Shown: one piece after another, positions 22,604 through 34,857 of the stretch | How the letters are laid out: the number at the start of each line of letters is the position of its first letter | How positions within the stretch are numbered: the stretch's first letter is position 1 | Source of the DNA: Hemileia vastatrix | Taxonomy: Eukaryota; Basidiomycota; Pucciniomycetes; Pucciniales; Zaghouaniaceae | Reading direction: 5' to 3' | Length of the DNA stretch: 64,000 nucleotides | NCBI GenBank assembly: GCA_030280995.1 | Contig: JASXTE010000010.1 | Location: 20,663,823 to 20,727,822 of the forward strand | The notes under the pieces: model-generated | The model's database searches: none | Told to the model about the DNA's origin: nothing | Seen by the model: only the letters and a program-made list of their open reading frames with translations | Position numbers and translations under genes: made by a program

Positions 22604-24102
22604 TGTCATCCAGGCTATCTCAGGAGCCAAGTAAATTGTTATAATAACTTATTTGAATCATTAGGGGGTATCAAAGTTAGAAATCTTCCTTATTAAAATA
22701 CCTCGTTTTTCCACCAAATCAACCATGATTAGTTTTTCATATATGGCATATTGTGCCCCAAAAAAACCTTTTTACTGAGGAATAATTTCAACTCTTTACC
22801 TTTATTTTTATACCTTAAAATACCTTTTGAATAATTACGAATCTCTAAATTTGATACCCCCTATTTAAGGGAATAAAATTATGTATTTTATGTATTTACT
22901 ATAAAATATTTTATTAAATAATAAAATTTTATAAATATTTTATAAATAAGGAGAATAGTTATTATATTTATTTTATTATTAAGTAAATTTTTATTACATA
23001 AAAAAATATTATATTCTATAAAATCATGGTGCATTTTTATGTATTTAATATTTTTAAATTAATAAATTATTTATTTATAAAAAATATATTATAAGTATAA
23101 TAATAAATTTAACTTATAATTTGATTACAATTTAATTAATAATATTTATATATTAAATATAACTTATCATATATTATTATCCATAAATATTGGTCCCTTT
23201 TTTGACCCTTAATTGTGTCAGTAAAGTTATTAAATAAATTAAAACACTTATTTAATATAACAATATTGAAATTCTCACCTTCAATTAGTAATATGATTAA
23301 ATTAATTTTTTGTTTCAATTAAACTAGTTATTAAATTACTAAGATATTTAAAACAATTAATTAATTTCTCTTTATAACTGAATTAAATTGACTACATAAA
23401 TTTTGAGGTGGAAATAATTTTATTTGTTTTAATTAAACCCTTTACATCTTATTATAATACTTTTTTAGGATAGTTTTTTCTCACAGTTCTCATGGTTTCA
23501 TACTAATTTAATTACTCATTATATTAATTAATTATTTTGGGACTTTATGGTGGGAAAATTATTTATATAATCATGGGTTTTATTTGTTGTTTCAATTTTT
23601 TCTCTTAATTTGTATGTTTTAATTAATTTCTTTTAATATCTTGTTTCACATTGTTACTACTTTTGTATATACATTTGAGGCACTTCAGAGGTATCCTTGT
23701 CTGTAAAAGGGCTTTGGAATTCCCCTTTGGCAGCCATCACTTATATTACACTACTTATAATACTTTAAATACTTCTTTACTTTTTTTTGGCATTAAAAGT
23801 CTAATAAAATTATTATATAAATTACTATAGGTTGCTTTAAGTTTATTAGTAATTATAACTGGTATTTAAGCAGAAATAATTAGCTTACTTAATCAAAAAT
23901 CTCTATTAAACAAATAGCTATTGTCTTGTCATTACTTACAAGTGTTGTTGCACCTTCCTTTCTTTTATTAGTTATTTTACTTCTTCTATTCTTTTATTTC
24001 TTTCTAGATTTTATTATTCCTCCTTTATTTCTCTCTTCTCCTTCTTCCGCTTCTTTTCTTCTTCTTCTTCTTCTTCTCCTTCTTCTAGCTGACCGGTTAA
24101 TA
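22604..24102 (+). repeat. Inner, diverged A-type LTR carrying a MITE
   Basis: It follows a polypurine tract (GAGTGAGGGAG) and begins TGTCATCCAGGCTATCTCAG. It ends in a long CTT/CTCC tract and TTCTAGCTGACCGGTTAATA, parallel to the A LTR end. It is clearly more diverged than the outer pair. GCACTTCAGAGG and CTGTAAAAGGGC near 23690-23712 align with the A core promoter. Confidence 0.8.
22664..22861. mobile_element. 198-bp mariner-like MITE inside the inner LTR
   Basis: The ends are inverted: GGGGGTATCAAAGTTAGAAAT on the left, and the right end read in reverse is GGGGGTATCAAATTTAGAGAT (two mismatches in 21). TA flanks both sides (22662-22663, 22862-22863). Sister LTRs lack it at the matching place (between the ACTGGAAC-like segment and TTTAAGAGGG). 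A TA duplication with short TIRs fits Tc1/mariner-derived MITEs. Confidence 0.8.
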
Positions 24103-25056
24103 GACCAGGTATGGCAGCTAGACTATATACATGCAGGTGTTTATTGTGCCCTAACCTAATTTATATGTACTAACAGACAAAAGGTTATCAGTGCACTTTT
24201 TCTGCAAGCTTCATTAGAGTGAATTAGGCTTTTCATCAAAGTCAGGTTCCCAGAATCAGATTACAAGTTTTGCCAAAGATGAGCACATGTATATCAAAAA
24301 AAACTTGGATAGATAAACCATACAAATTCTGATTTTCTTATTTACAGCCTTCAAGTCTTTAAATATTTGAATTTCTTCTTTTCAAACTAGCTCAGCAGAT
24401 TTATTGCTTGCAAGAGTATTTTTAATTTGATCAGTGGAAAAAAATCTGTGCATGAATTCCTGTTTCTTGGCTAGGTTTGAGGATGGGGGAACAGGACAAG
24501 TTTCAAAAAGGCCCCACAAAAGTCTAATATGAAAGAAAGTGCATCCTAAAAAATCATGAAGGTATGTTTGTGAGCAAAATAACCAAAGTTCTTAACTAAA
24601 TAACTTTCTTTTGTTTTCTCAAACCCCTGAGGTTCTTCATGCATAGTCATTTGCATCAGATTTTTTTTGAGGATGAGGCAGGAGAGTCTGTTTTGGTTGT
24701 TTCAGTATTTTGCCTTGGAGTATTTGAAAATTTAATGGGTTTTTTTAATTTGTCTGGCTTTGTTGGGTTACTCCTGATAGTGTTATGTACATAGACATAG
24801 AGTAACTTAACTACCACATGACTCATGTATATAGAGTGTAGAATGCACATCTAACTAGCTCCAATTCTTCTAAAAGAAACACTACTGATGCACATTCTAC
24901 AGACTATGGGACCCTTGTCATGCTTGTCATTACATATTTAGTGCAATACTTGCGAGATTCAAATTCTGTCTTTATGTATGTTAAACTTTTTGGGAGGCAT
25001 GAAACTGAGTTGCTTACCTACTCCACCAACATTCCACCAATTTTCCCCATATTTTC
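24103..25056. other. 0.95-kb unclassified segment inside composite A
   Basis: It is unrelated to the gag-pol of the surrounding elements. Its first 70 bp (GGTATGGCAGCTAG...GCCCTAACCTAATTT) resemble 60361-60443, beside the copia remnant, so it is a dispersed repeat. On the minus strand around 24360-24500 a short stretch reads like protein (PVPPSSNLAKKQEF, FFSTDQIKNTL), but I do not recognise it. Confidence 0.4.
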
Positions 25057-25114
25057 CAAGGAAATTTCAAACCTCCCTACTCTGTTAAAGAAGTGTAAAA
25101 AGAAAAAATCTTAG
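25057..25114 (+). pseudogene. Orphan pol C-terminus (outer A element)
   Basis: The frame encodes KEISNLPTLLKKCKKKKS followed by a stop, matching the end of the chromodomain-like tail of M (KEISNLSTLLKKYKKKKS). A polypurine tract and the 3' LTR at 25147 follow. It is all that remains of the outer element's own pol. Confidence 0.75.
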
Positions 25115-25146
25115 AATTTTTTTTATTGTTTTTCAGAGTGAGGGAG

Positions 25147-26425
25147 TGTCTGCCAGGCTATACCAGGAGCCCAGTATATTTTATTTCAATTTACTGGAAC
25201 TAAAAGAGGGTGTAAAAATATGCTTATTATGTATATAAATAAATATTATATTGCATAATGAAATGATATAATTATTTTATTATAATAAGTATTATATTAA
25301 TTTTATTATTATATGAATTATTTATACATTTAAATTAGGCATGATATATTTTATATTCTATAAATTATGGCGCATTTTTATGTATTTAATAGATATAAAT
25401 TAATAAGTAATTAATTATAAACATATATTATAAATTAAAAGTGTAAAATTAACTTATAATGTAATTAGATTAATTAATTAAAATTATATATTAAATAAAG
25501 CCATACTTATCTTATTAAACAATAATATTGGGTGATTTTTTGACCCTTAATTGTGTCAGTAAAATTATTAAATAAATTAAAACACTTATTTAATAAGATG
25601 GTAGTCAAATTCTCACTTTAAATTAGAAATATCATTAAATTAATTATTTGTTTCATTTAAACTAGTTATTGAATTAATTACATAGTTAAAACAGTTAATT
25701 AAATTTGCTTTATACTGGATTAAATTGATTACATGGATTTTTGCGTGAAAATAATTCTATTTGCTTTAATTAAACCCTTTACATCTCACTGTAATATCTG
25801 TTTTGGGTTATTTTACTCACTGTTCTTATGTTTCAGACTTACTTAGTTACTGATTATTTTAATTAATTTTTTTGGGAACTTATGGTGGGAAAATTGGTTA
25901 CTTACTCATGGGGTTAGTTTATTGTTTCATGTTTTTCTCTCAATATCTATGTTTTAGTTATCTTCTTTTATATTCTTGTTTTACCTTATTGCTATTTTGA
26001 AATTACTCATTTTGGCGCTTCAGAGGATCCCTTGCCTATAAAAGGCTTTGGATAATCCCTGGTAGCTACATCACTTATTATACACTCAACTTGAACATAT
26101 CATTTTAATATAATACGTTTATTTCTATTTTTATTAGTATTAAAATTCTAATATAAATATTATATAAATAATTAAAGTTTTCTCTAAGTCTATTAATAAT
26201 AATAATTGTGAACCGTGCACTGAGATATAACTTACTTAAATAAATATTATTATATTTTAATTGAACCTCCCATTGTGTCTCTACTCAGGCAATTGTTGTT
26301 GCATTTCTTTATTTCTCTTTCTTCTTTTAATTAAAATTTTAAATATCATTTATTATTAATTACTATCTCCTCACCTTATCCTAGTTCCCTTTTATTTCTT
26401 TCTTCTTCTAGACAACCGGATTACA
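25147..26425 (+). repeat. 3' LTR of composite A
   Basis: It begins TGTCTGCCAGGCTATACCAG and ends GACAACCGGATTACA, next to the duplication GTTTG. It is nearly identical to 14456-15735. TATAAAA lies at 26037-26043. Confidence 0.93.
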
Positions 26426-28281
26426 GTTTGGAAGTTGTGTGGGCTCTGGAAAAACTACACTATTATCTGGATGACCAGAGATTTGAGCTTTTTACTGACT
26501 GCAGTGCAGTGAAGTCCCTATTAAACTTAAAAAAACCAAACAGGCACATTTTCAGATGGCAATTGGCTGTTCAGGAGCACAGAGGAAGGATGACAATAAT
26601 TCATAGTGCTGGTATTGTTCACTCAAATGTGGATATGTTTTCAAGGTTACCTTTTCCAAATGATGTTTCTAATCCTGCATATGATCCTGAGGATGAAATA
26701 GCTTACATTCATGGGATATATGTGGTTGATATGGAGGAATAGCTATTACAGATTAATCTGGAATCATATTATAAAGAACCCAACTTTAGAAAGCTTTTTA
26801 CTATATTCAATGATCTAAAGAATTCTTCAATAAAAGCATTGATTAAAACCCGTCCACCAAAGTACCAAAATACTTTGGAAAAAGATAAATTTTAAATTAA
26901 TGAAGGCTATCTCTATTATAAAAGAAAGTTTAGTAATTTTATTGTGATTCTTCCTTCTATGAAAGAAATATTCTTTAAAGTTTGTCATGATGACATATTA
27001 GCAGGACATTTTGAGCTTGAAAAAACAATGATTAGAATAAAGAGCACTTTTTGGTGGGCTAATATGTCTGAAGACACCAAACTATATGTTTAATCCTGTG
27101 ATTCTTACCAGAAATTAAAATGATTAATTGGAAAAATAGCTGAATTGATGCAACATATTGAACCTCCTGATGCACCATAGCAAATTATAAATATGGACTT
27201 TGTAACAATATTTCACATTTCTGGGAAAGACAGTTATAACTCTTGCTGGGTTATTGTGGACAGATTTACGAAAATGTGTAAATTCATTCCTACTCACAAA
27301 GATGGTTCCACTAATGAATTAGCCTTCTTATGGTGGTCTCATATGTTTAATACTGCTGGTTTCCCAAAGGCCATAATCTCTAACAGAGACCCTAAATTTA
27401 CTTCTGAATTTCAGATGTCTCAGATGGATGTTTGTGGTAGTGATCTGAAGCTTTCTGCTTCCAATCACCTTCAAAACGATGGATTAGCTAAAAGGGTGAT
27501 TCAGACTTTAGAGAAAATGATAAGAAGGTATTGTGCGTTTGGACTTGACTATAAAGATAATGACAGGTTCACTCGTGATTGGGTCACCTTACTTCCTGGT
27601 TTGGAAATGGCTTATAATAGCACTTTTCATTCTGTTACTCAGAGAAAGCCTTTTGAGCTCTAGCTTGGATATGCTCCAAATACCACTGACCAAATTCTCA
27701 ATAATAAAATACCTAAATTGGATTTACATCCTGGTGTAAAATCTTTTCTTCAAATGCAAAAACTTTTCAGAATTCATGCTCAAAAATGTATTAAAAAATC
27801 ATTTGAATGTGAGAAGAAGAGGTTAGAAAAAATCCCATAAAGAATACACTTTTAAGAAGGGTGATGAAGTACTGATTACTACAATCCTCTTCAATTCACA
27901 AATTAATAACAAATTCAGAGATCCATTTGTACGTCCATTTGTTGTCAGAAAAATGGTTTGTGATAATTCAGTTGAAGTTATTCTGTATTCTTCATATGAC
28001 AGGAGGCATCCTATTTTTCCAATATCTTTTTTGAAACCTTACACATCCAATAGTGATTTTTTTCCAAAAAGGAGGGGAAGACCAAAGAAAACCCCTAATG
28101 AAATCACTGAGACAGCAGAAATTGAAAAAATTCTATATGATAGAATTGTCAGTGCTGGAAAAGGTACTGAATAATTATTGAGATTCAAGAATAAATATTC
28201 TGAATATGATTCTTGGATACCTTGGAAAGAGATATCTAACCTTCCTGCTCCACTTCAGAAATATAAAAAGAAAAAATCATA
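26426..28281 (+). pseudogene. Element B RNase H, integrase and chromodomain-like tail (second half of pol)
   Basis: It continues element B pol directly from 14455: EVVWALEKLHYYLDDQRFEL (RNase H), then the integrase zinc finger (CHDDILAGHFELEKT, where the second Cys pair reads CDSYQK), and core blocks NMDFVTIF and SNRDPKF. The DDE glutamate region reads LAKRVIQTL, so the catalytic Glu is lost. It ends with FPKRRGRPKKTP (AT-hook-like) and a chromodomain-like segment from EIEKILYDR to KEISNLPAPLQKYKKKKS, with a stop at GTE-stop. Stops occur at 26740, about 26893, 27093 and 27178, and a frameshift near 27840. Confidence 0.82.
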
Positions 28282-28314
28282 GCATTTTTTTATTGTTTTT
28301 TTAGAGTGACGGAG

Positions 28315-28979
28315 TGTCATACAGGCTACTAGACTTACCCAGGAAATTATAAATTATTTACTAGAGTAGAGCTACACCTTTACCTCTTATTTTTTTAATT
28401 ATTCTTACTTTATACATTACTTATAATAATTTTAACTAATTAATAAGTAAAATGAAGTAAATATATAATTTTAATGTTCCCTCATTTTTTATTCCTTGAC
28501 AGCATCCTTATTACAGCTGAAAAGTAAACTAAACTATAAATATACTAAACAATAGATCAATTATTTTATTATACTTTGACATTTACAGAAAATTAAAATA
28601 AATCAAATAAATTATAATTAATATTGACATTTACAGACAAATACCGTATATGAGTACATTCTTTAAAGAACAGCTTTAAGTATTGTAAATTTCTATGTGT
28701 GGAATCATTTTTTCTCTGATACTCATGTATATAGAATAGTTGTTCTGTAGTTTCTCTCCTTTTTTCCTATATAAGGCCTCTTTAACTGGCTGTTTTTATT
28801 CCTTCCATTCTTACTTATTATTATATTTTGTATACAACAATTAATCTATTACTACTATCTATAATTCTTAGTACTTACATCTTTGTATCTCTAAGACTTG
28901 AAAATAATAATCATAAAATCTTTTCACCACTTATTTTGAACAATAGTTTATAAATAAATTCTTACATACAACTTTTATC
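28315..28979 (+). repeat. 3' LTR of element B, first part
   Basis: It follows GAGTGACGGAG and begins TGTCATACAGGCTACTAG. It aligns with 9244 onward, is interrupted by element M at 28980, and resumes at 38338-38410 after the duplicated ACTTTTATC. Confidence 0.92.
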
Positions 28980-30085
28980 TGCGCAGTCATCTAGAAGGTG
29001 GAAGAAGAAAGAAGAAAAAGAGAAAGAAACACAAGAAGACAAAGAATGAAAAGTAGGGAAAGAGGGAAGGACGCAAACAAGGGAAAAAAGTTTAATATAT
29101 AAAGTGAGTAGTCTTAATATTATTGTAATGTAAGTATTTTAATTTCAATGTGCAGCAGTCAAGTATTATAGTTTAATGTTCTTACCGCAACCTTAAGATT
29201 TTGTATATATTATTTATTTATTTTATTTCAACTAAATGTATTACTAGTTAAAAGAAAAGGAATCAATACGTGTATAAAAATATATAAGTGTAAATAAATT
29301 GTAATAATGTAAGTGATGCAGCTGAAGGGGGTTCCCAAGGCCCTTATATAGCCAAGGGGCCCTCTGAAGCGCCACAAAAGTAAATACAATAATTTATGAG
29401 TAAATGTAAGGGGTGAGAAATCAAAAATGTACTAATTTGTTAAAATGCAGTAGTCAATATTTCACCAGTATTAATTCCCCCTGGATATTATGCATAAATA
29501 AGTACAAGAAATATAAAAAATAACAAATGTAATTTAAAATAAGTATTATGCAGTACTATTTTAAAGTGGAATGTAATATATTACTATTTCAATTCATACA
29601 ATTAATATAAGTAATTATTTTAGATTAAAATATGAGAATGTAATTAGTTTAAATGTTTTAATAAATTTAATTACATAATTTTGAGCCACAGAAGCGCCCA
29701 AAAATCAGGGATAATAATGTAAAGATTATTATAAGGGTCTAATAATTAATTAATATTATTATAAGTCAACATTTTGCCTTATAAGTATAATATAATATTA
29801 TAATTAATTAATTATTATTTTATAATTATTTAAATACATAAAAATGCACCCAATTTTTTATAGAATATAATATAATTTATTTTTATTTTAATAGTATATA
29901 ATTAATAAAATAATAAAATAAATATAACCCTTATTTTAATTTTATTTAATAAGGTAATTTGTACTTCATTTTATTATGCAATATAATATTAATTTATATA
30001 CATAAAAAGCATAAATTTTCACCCTCTTTCAGGTCCAATAACTTAACATAAGTTTTACTGGGCTCCTGATACAGCCTTGCTGACA
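28980..30085 (-). repeat. 3' LTR of element M
   Basis: Read on the minus strand it begins TGTCAGCAAGGCTGTATCAG and ends ACTGCGCA. The polypurine tract GAGTGAGGGAG lies directly upstream (plus strand 30086-30096). The reverse TATA (plus TTATATA) lies at 29344-29350. Several differences from the 5' LTR are CpG to TpG/CpA. Confidence 0.93.
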
Positions 30086-30120
30086 CTCCCTCACTCTAAA
30101 AAAAAACAATAAAAAAAATG

Positions 30121-30888
30121 CTAAGATTTTTTCTTTTTATACTTTTTTAATAGAGTGGAAAGGTTAGAAATCTCTTTTCCAGTTATCCATTTATCATTCT
30201 CAGATGATTTATTTTTATATCTCAATAAATATTCAATACCTTTTTCAGAGGTGATAACTCTGTCATTAAGAATTTTATCAATTTCTGCAATTTCTGTGAC
30301 TTCCTGAGGATTTTTCTTGGGTCTTCCCCTTCTCTTAGGAAATAAGTCACTGTTGGAAGTATAAAGTTTAAGGAGGGAAATGGGAAAAACAGGATGCTTT
30401 CTGTCATAAGGAGAATACAATATAACTTCTACTGCATTATCTCCCACCATTCTTTTAACAACAAATGGTCCTAAAAATGGATCCTTTAATTTGTTATTGC
30501 CTTGTAAATTGAAGTGAACTGTAGATATTAGAACTTCATCACCCCTTTTAAAAGTGTGCTCTTTATGGGATTTATCCCATCTCTTTTTCTCATATTCAAA
30601 TGCTTTATCAATACAACTTTGGGCATGTTTTCTGCACAGTTGCTGCATTTGGAGAAAAGACTTCACACCAGGATGTAGTTCCAACTTTGGTAATTTGTTA
30701 TTGAGTATTTGAGCAAGAGTACTTGGAACATAACCTAGCCATAGCTCAAAAGGATTTTTCTCAGTGACAGAATGAACAGTGCTTTTATAAGCAAATTCAA
30801 GACCTGGAAGTAAGGTTAACCAGTCATTTTTAAATCTGTCATTTTCTTTAAATTCTAATCCAAAGGCACAATACCTTCTAATAGTATC
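30121..30888 (-). pseudogene. Element M integrase C-terminus with AT-hook-like motif and chromodomain-like tail
   Basis: It continues in frame after the TAA at 30889 with RRYCAFGLEF and PFELWLGYVPST. An SH3-like integrase C-terminal domain follows (PFLGPFVVKRMV, PISLLKLYT). Then come RRGRPKKNP, a minor-groove AT-hook-like motif, and a segment EIDKILNDRVITSEKGIEYL...DKWITGKEISNLSTLLKKY. That segment has the chromodomain layout (ExxKIL, YLLRYK in place of YLVRWK, a conserved Trp). Such tails direct integration toward particular chromatin in chromoviruses. The protein ends at 30121 in KKYKKKKS. This part has no internal stop. Confidence 0.78.
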
Positions 30889-31659
30889 TTACAAGGTTTG
30901 AATCATCCTTTCAGCCAGTCCATCAGTTTGAGGATGGTGGGCAGTGGATAATTTCAACTCACAACCACATATATCCATCAAAGACGTCCAAAATCCAGAA
31001 TTAAACTTTGGGTCTCTATCAGATATGATGGCTTTTGGAAATCCAACAATATTAAACATATGTGACCACCACAAAAAGGCTAAATCTTTGGTGGAAACAT
31101 CTTTGTGGGTAGGAATGAATTTACACATTTTAGTGAATCTGTCCACTATAACCCAGCAAGAATTATAACTGTCTTTCCCTGCTACAGGAAGACCAGTGAC
31201 AAAATCCATATTAATTATTTGCCAAGGAGCATCAGGTGCTTCAATATGTTGCATTAATCCTGCTCTTTTACCAGTCAATCTTTTAGATTTTTGGCAAGAA
31301 TCACAAGATTCAACATATAATTTTGTGTCTTCAGACATATTAGCCCACCATACAGTGTTTTTAATCCTGACCATAGTTTTTTCTAGATCAAAATGACCAG
31401 CTAATATGTCATCATGACATAATTTTAAGATGATTTCTTTCATTGAAGGAGAAATAACAATTACATTAGTAAGTTTTCTCCTGTAATAAATATAACCATC
31501 ATCAATTGAAAACTTTCCTTTAGTCAAAGCAGTTTGGTACTTTGGTGGGAGAGTTTTTATTAATGCTTGAATTGAAGCATTCTTTTGATCATTCAAGATA
31601 GTAACAAATTTATTCAAATCAGAATGTTTTTCATATGAATCCAGAATTAATTGCAACAA
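30889..31659 (-). pseudogene. Element M integrase, N-terminal and catalytic domains
   Basis: The 256-codon frame holds the H2C2 zinc finger (CHDDILAGHFDLEKT...CDSCQKSKRL) and the DDE core: INMDFVTGLP, ISDRDPKFNSG and DGLAERMIQTL, so all three acidic residues are present. It is bounded upstream and downstream by single TAA codons in the same frame (31660 and 30889), each at a position where a relative has Glu. Integrase would insert the cDNA. Apart from those stops it looks intact. Confidence 0.85.
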
Positions 31660-33900
31660 TTATTCCTCCATGTCCACAATATATATACCATAAATGTGAA
31701 TGTTATCATCCTCAGGGACATAGGCAGGATTGGAGTCATTATTAGGTAGGGGTAGTCTTGAAAGCATATCAACATTGGAGTGAACATTTCCAGCTCTATG
31801 GATAATTGTCATTCTTCCCCTGTACTCTTGAACAGCCAGTTGCCACCTAAACATATGTCTATTTGGTGTCTTCAGGTTTAAGAGGGACTTCACAGCACTA
31901 CAGTCAGTTACCAGTTCAAACTTCTGGTCATCTAGGTAGTAATGAAGTTTTTCAAGAGCCCAAACAGCTGCTAAGCACTCTAATTGAGTGGCACCATATT
32001 TCAATTCACTATTTCTTGAGGTTCTTGAAATATAATAAATTACAACCTCTGAGGATTTATCATTAATAATTTGTTTTTGGTGAAGGGCAGCACCCAGACC
32101 AACAAAGCCAGCATCTGTGTATAGGACAAAAGGTTTGTTGAAATCTGGAAGAGCCAATATAGGGGATGTCATTAAGCAACTTTTTAATGTATCAAAAGCT
32201 TTTTGACAGTCATTTTTCCATAGAAAGGCAACATCTTTTCTGGTCAGTTTTGTAAGAGGCAAGGCTATGACATGATAATTTTTAATATATTGTCTATAAT
32301 AGCCACACATACCCAAAAAACTTTGGATTTCTCTTACAGAAGTTGGTGCTTTCACATTTTGAATGGCAGCAACTTTGTTTTGGTCTACACAAATTTGTAA
32401 GCCTGACACAACATGGCCAAGGACTTTCAAGGATTGAAAACCAAATTTACACTTTTTTAAGGACAAGGTAATATTGATTTCATCCATTTTTTGGAAAACT
32501 CTATTTAAGTGAATCATATGTTCATCAAAAGTTTTAGAAAAAATTATTATGTCATCAATATAAATCATGAGCCATCCTTCAATTATTTCTTGATGGAAAG
32601 TGTTATCCATGACTTTTTGAAAAACTGAAGGAGCATTTTTAGGGCCAAATGGCATCCTAAAATACTTATATATTCCCATATGAGTATCAATTAGTAAAAA
32701 ATTTTGGGAATTTTTCTTAACAGGAATTTGATGATAACCTTTATTGCCATCCAGACAACTAATAAATTTTGCACCCTGTAAGGTAGCATGAATTGAATTA
32801 ATTCTGGGCAAAGGATAAATATCATCCACAGTATAAGTGTTTAATGCTCTGTAATCTCCACATAATCTAGACTTATCTTTTTCATAAGAAATTAAGACTG
32901 GAGATATGACACAATATTTTGGGGTGAAATCCACTTTCTCAATTATATTCATTTTTAATAAGGTAGAAGTATTATCTTCAATATCCTTTCTTTTTGTTGG
33001 AGAAGCAGGATATGGTTTTTTCTTAAGACTAGGAGGAATATCACTCAAGCTACAGGATAAAGTAATTTTCATTTCATCCTTAACAACTCCTAGGACATGA
33101 GAACCATGAGCAAAAGCCATAGGAAAAGAGGTAATTGAGGCAATTATAGAATCCTTCTGCTCACTAGTTAATTGATCACCAAAAGAAGCAGTATTTATTT
33201 CAGTTAATAAATCATCCATTTCAGTTGTTGTTCTACCTTTACACTGGATCAGTGAGTTACAAGATTTCAACAAATGCCCAGAAGTTCTAGGAGAGGAAAT
33301 TTTGAATTTCCTTTTCCCATTCATTCCTAAGGTAAAGCAATTATTTGCTGGGTCCAGTTTCACACCAAACATGGTCAGAATGTCATTACCCATAATAAAC
33401 CAATTGCTCAAATTATCATTTCTCATGACAACAAATTCACAAACAGCTCTGACAAAACCACCATTATATATGAAGAATACAGTGGCTTTGTATTTGCCAA
33501 TGGGACACAAAATAGAGCCATAACCTCTCCATATTTCACATGTCATAGGTAATAATTTATCCATATACTCCTTATCCACTGAAGCCAGTGCCTTTTCAGA
33601 CACCACACTTCCTCCAGCACCAGAGTCAAGAACAACCTCAACATTTTTACCATTAATGATAACTGGTGCCTTCAAAGGGGATATGGATATAGAGCTGTCA
33701 GTAATATCTTTAATGATTTCAGCATTTTCTACTGAAGATAAATCTAAATTACACTCCTCAGAAATATTGTCTAAATATTGCACATCTTGTTCCAACATTA
33801 AGACATCCTTAAGGGAGTCATTTTCATAGGAGATATTACTGTCACAGTCACTGGAAGAATCATTGAGATCAACATCAGCATCCTCATTGTCTGCAGTTTT
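31660..33900 (-). pseudogene. Element M protease, reverse transcriptase and RNase H
   Basis: The frame begins just after the TAA at 33901; its first Met is at 33798, giving 712 codons. The retropepsin motif is VVLDSGAGGSVVS (Asp about residue 58). RT has PPSLKKKPYPASPTKRKDI, RLCGDYRALNTYTVDDIYPL, LDGNKGYHQI, RMPFGPKNAPSVF and the catalytic YIDD (about 413-416). RNase H has FVLYTDAGFVGLGAAL (from about 557) and the TDCSAVKSLL block. All catalytic motifs are present. The LDGNKGYHQ block differs from the common LDLxSGYHQ of other Ty3/gypsy RTs. It ends at a TAA (31660) that replaces a Glu codon of relatives. Confidence 0.88.
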
Positions 33901-34857
33901 TTAAACAAGATGAATTTTCTTGTCACACACATGGACCTTCTGCCAAGGTTTGTTACATTTAAAACAAGTATTAGTTGCATATTTTTTGGGTGCAACTGGG
34001 GCAGAGGGTTTACCAGGTTTTTCTGGAGGTCTGGTAGAGGGCTTACTCTGATCATGATAGGATTTCATAGGATAATTCTTTGGTTCATATATGTGGTTAA
34101 GTAATACTTCATTACAGATATTAATAAAAGAAGAATGTTCCTTTACATGCTCAGTTCTAGCCACAATTAAATCTCTTAGAGAATTTGGTAATATATAAAG
34201 AATTTTATCTCTCCAAATATCATAATCCATTTTTGGATCAATAGCTCTCAGGATTTTTGTTACTTTCATAAGAAAAACAATTGTTTTATCAACAGAGGAA
34301 GAGATATATTTATAGTTCTCATACAATCTCTGTGGAGCCAATCTAAATTTTGAACCACCAAACTGATTCTCAATCAAGGTTTTCCACTCATTCCATGTAT
34401 AATGGATATCATCCAATAAAACAGATTCATACCATATTAAGGCTACATTGGAGAATAAAGAAATTAACTTAGAAACAATTTCTTCATCTGCTAATTTATA
34501 TGACTTCTTCAAATTATCAATTCTTTGGATAAAGTGTTGCCAATCAGATGAAGAATAACCATCAAAGTTAGGGTATTGGTCCAGTTTAGGCCAGTTTTTA
34601 TTACTGCTAGGGTGGTCAGCCTTATGGTTTGAATTATTCAAGGTAATAAATTCTTGAAGTCTTGAAAGGTGTTCAGATATTTCATTACTTACAGAGGCAG
34701 ATGGCTCATTGTGAGTATCAAAATACTTTTTGTTTGAAGCACCAGATTTCACAGACAAGTTATCAACTGGTTCAATTGGGGCATTACAAGTGAGAGAAGA
34801 GACACCCTGTTCAGGCTGTTTATTTTTATAATTAACAGAAAGTTTAGTATTATTTCT
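33901..34857 (-). pseudogene. Element M gag: capsid and zinc knuckle
   Basis: It is in the same frame as the flanking gag N-terminus and pol, separated only by TAA codons at 34858 and 33901. It carries the capsid signature NWPKLDQYPNFDGYSSSDWQ, FGGSKFRLAPQRLYENYKY and LIVARTEHVKEHSSF. A zinc knuckle CFKCNKPWQKVHVC (CX2CX7HXC, with the usual Gly before His changed to Val) lies just before the stop. Gag packages the RNA in the particle. Confidence 0.82.

Larger units (their letters stand above)
14456..26425 (+). mobile_element. Composite element A: Ty3/gypsy with three LTRs, inserted in element B
   Basis: The outer LTRs (14456-15735, 1280 bp; 25147-26425, 1279 bp) are nearly identical and flanked by the duplication GTTTG (14451-14455, 26426-26430). 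Inside are a gag-pol (about 16438-22558), a third, more diverged LTR (22604-24102), 0.95 kb of unrelated DNA and a second pol 3' tail (25057-25114) ending in its own polypurine tract. The simplest reading is an A element that received a related element, after which recombination between the two leaders removed one 5' LTR. Both pol ends are followed by GAGTGAGGGAG. Confidence 0.82.
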
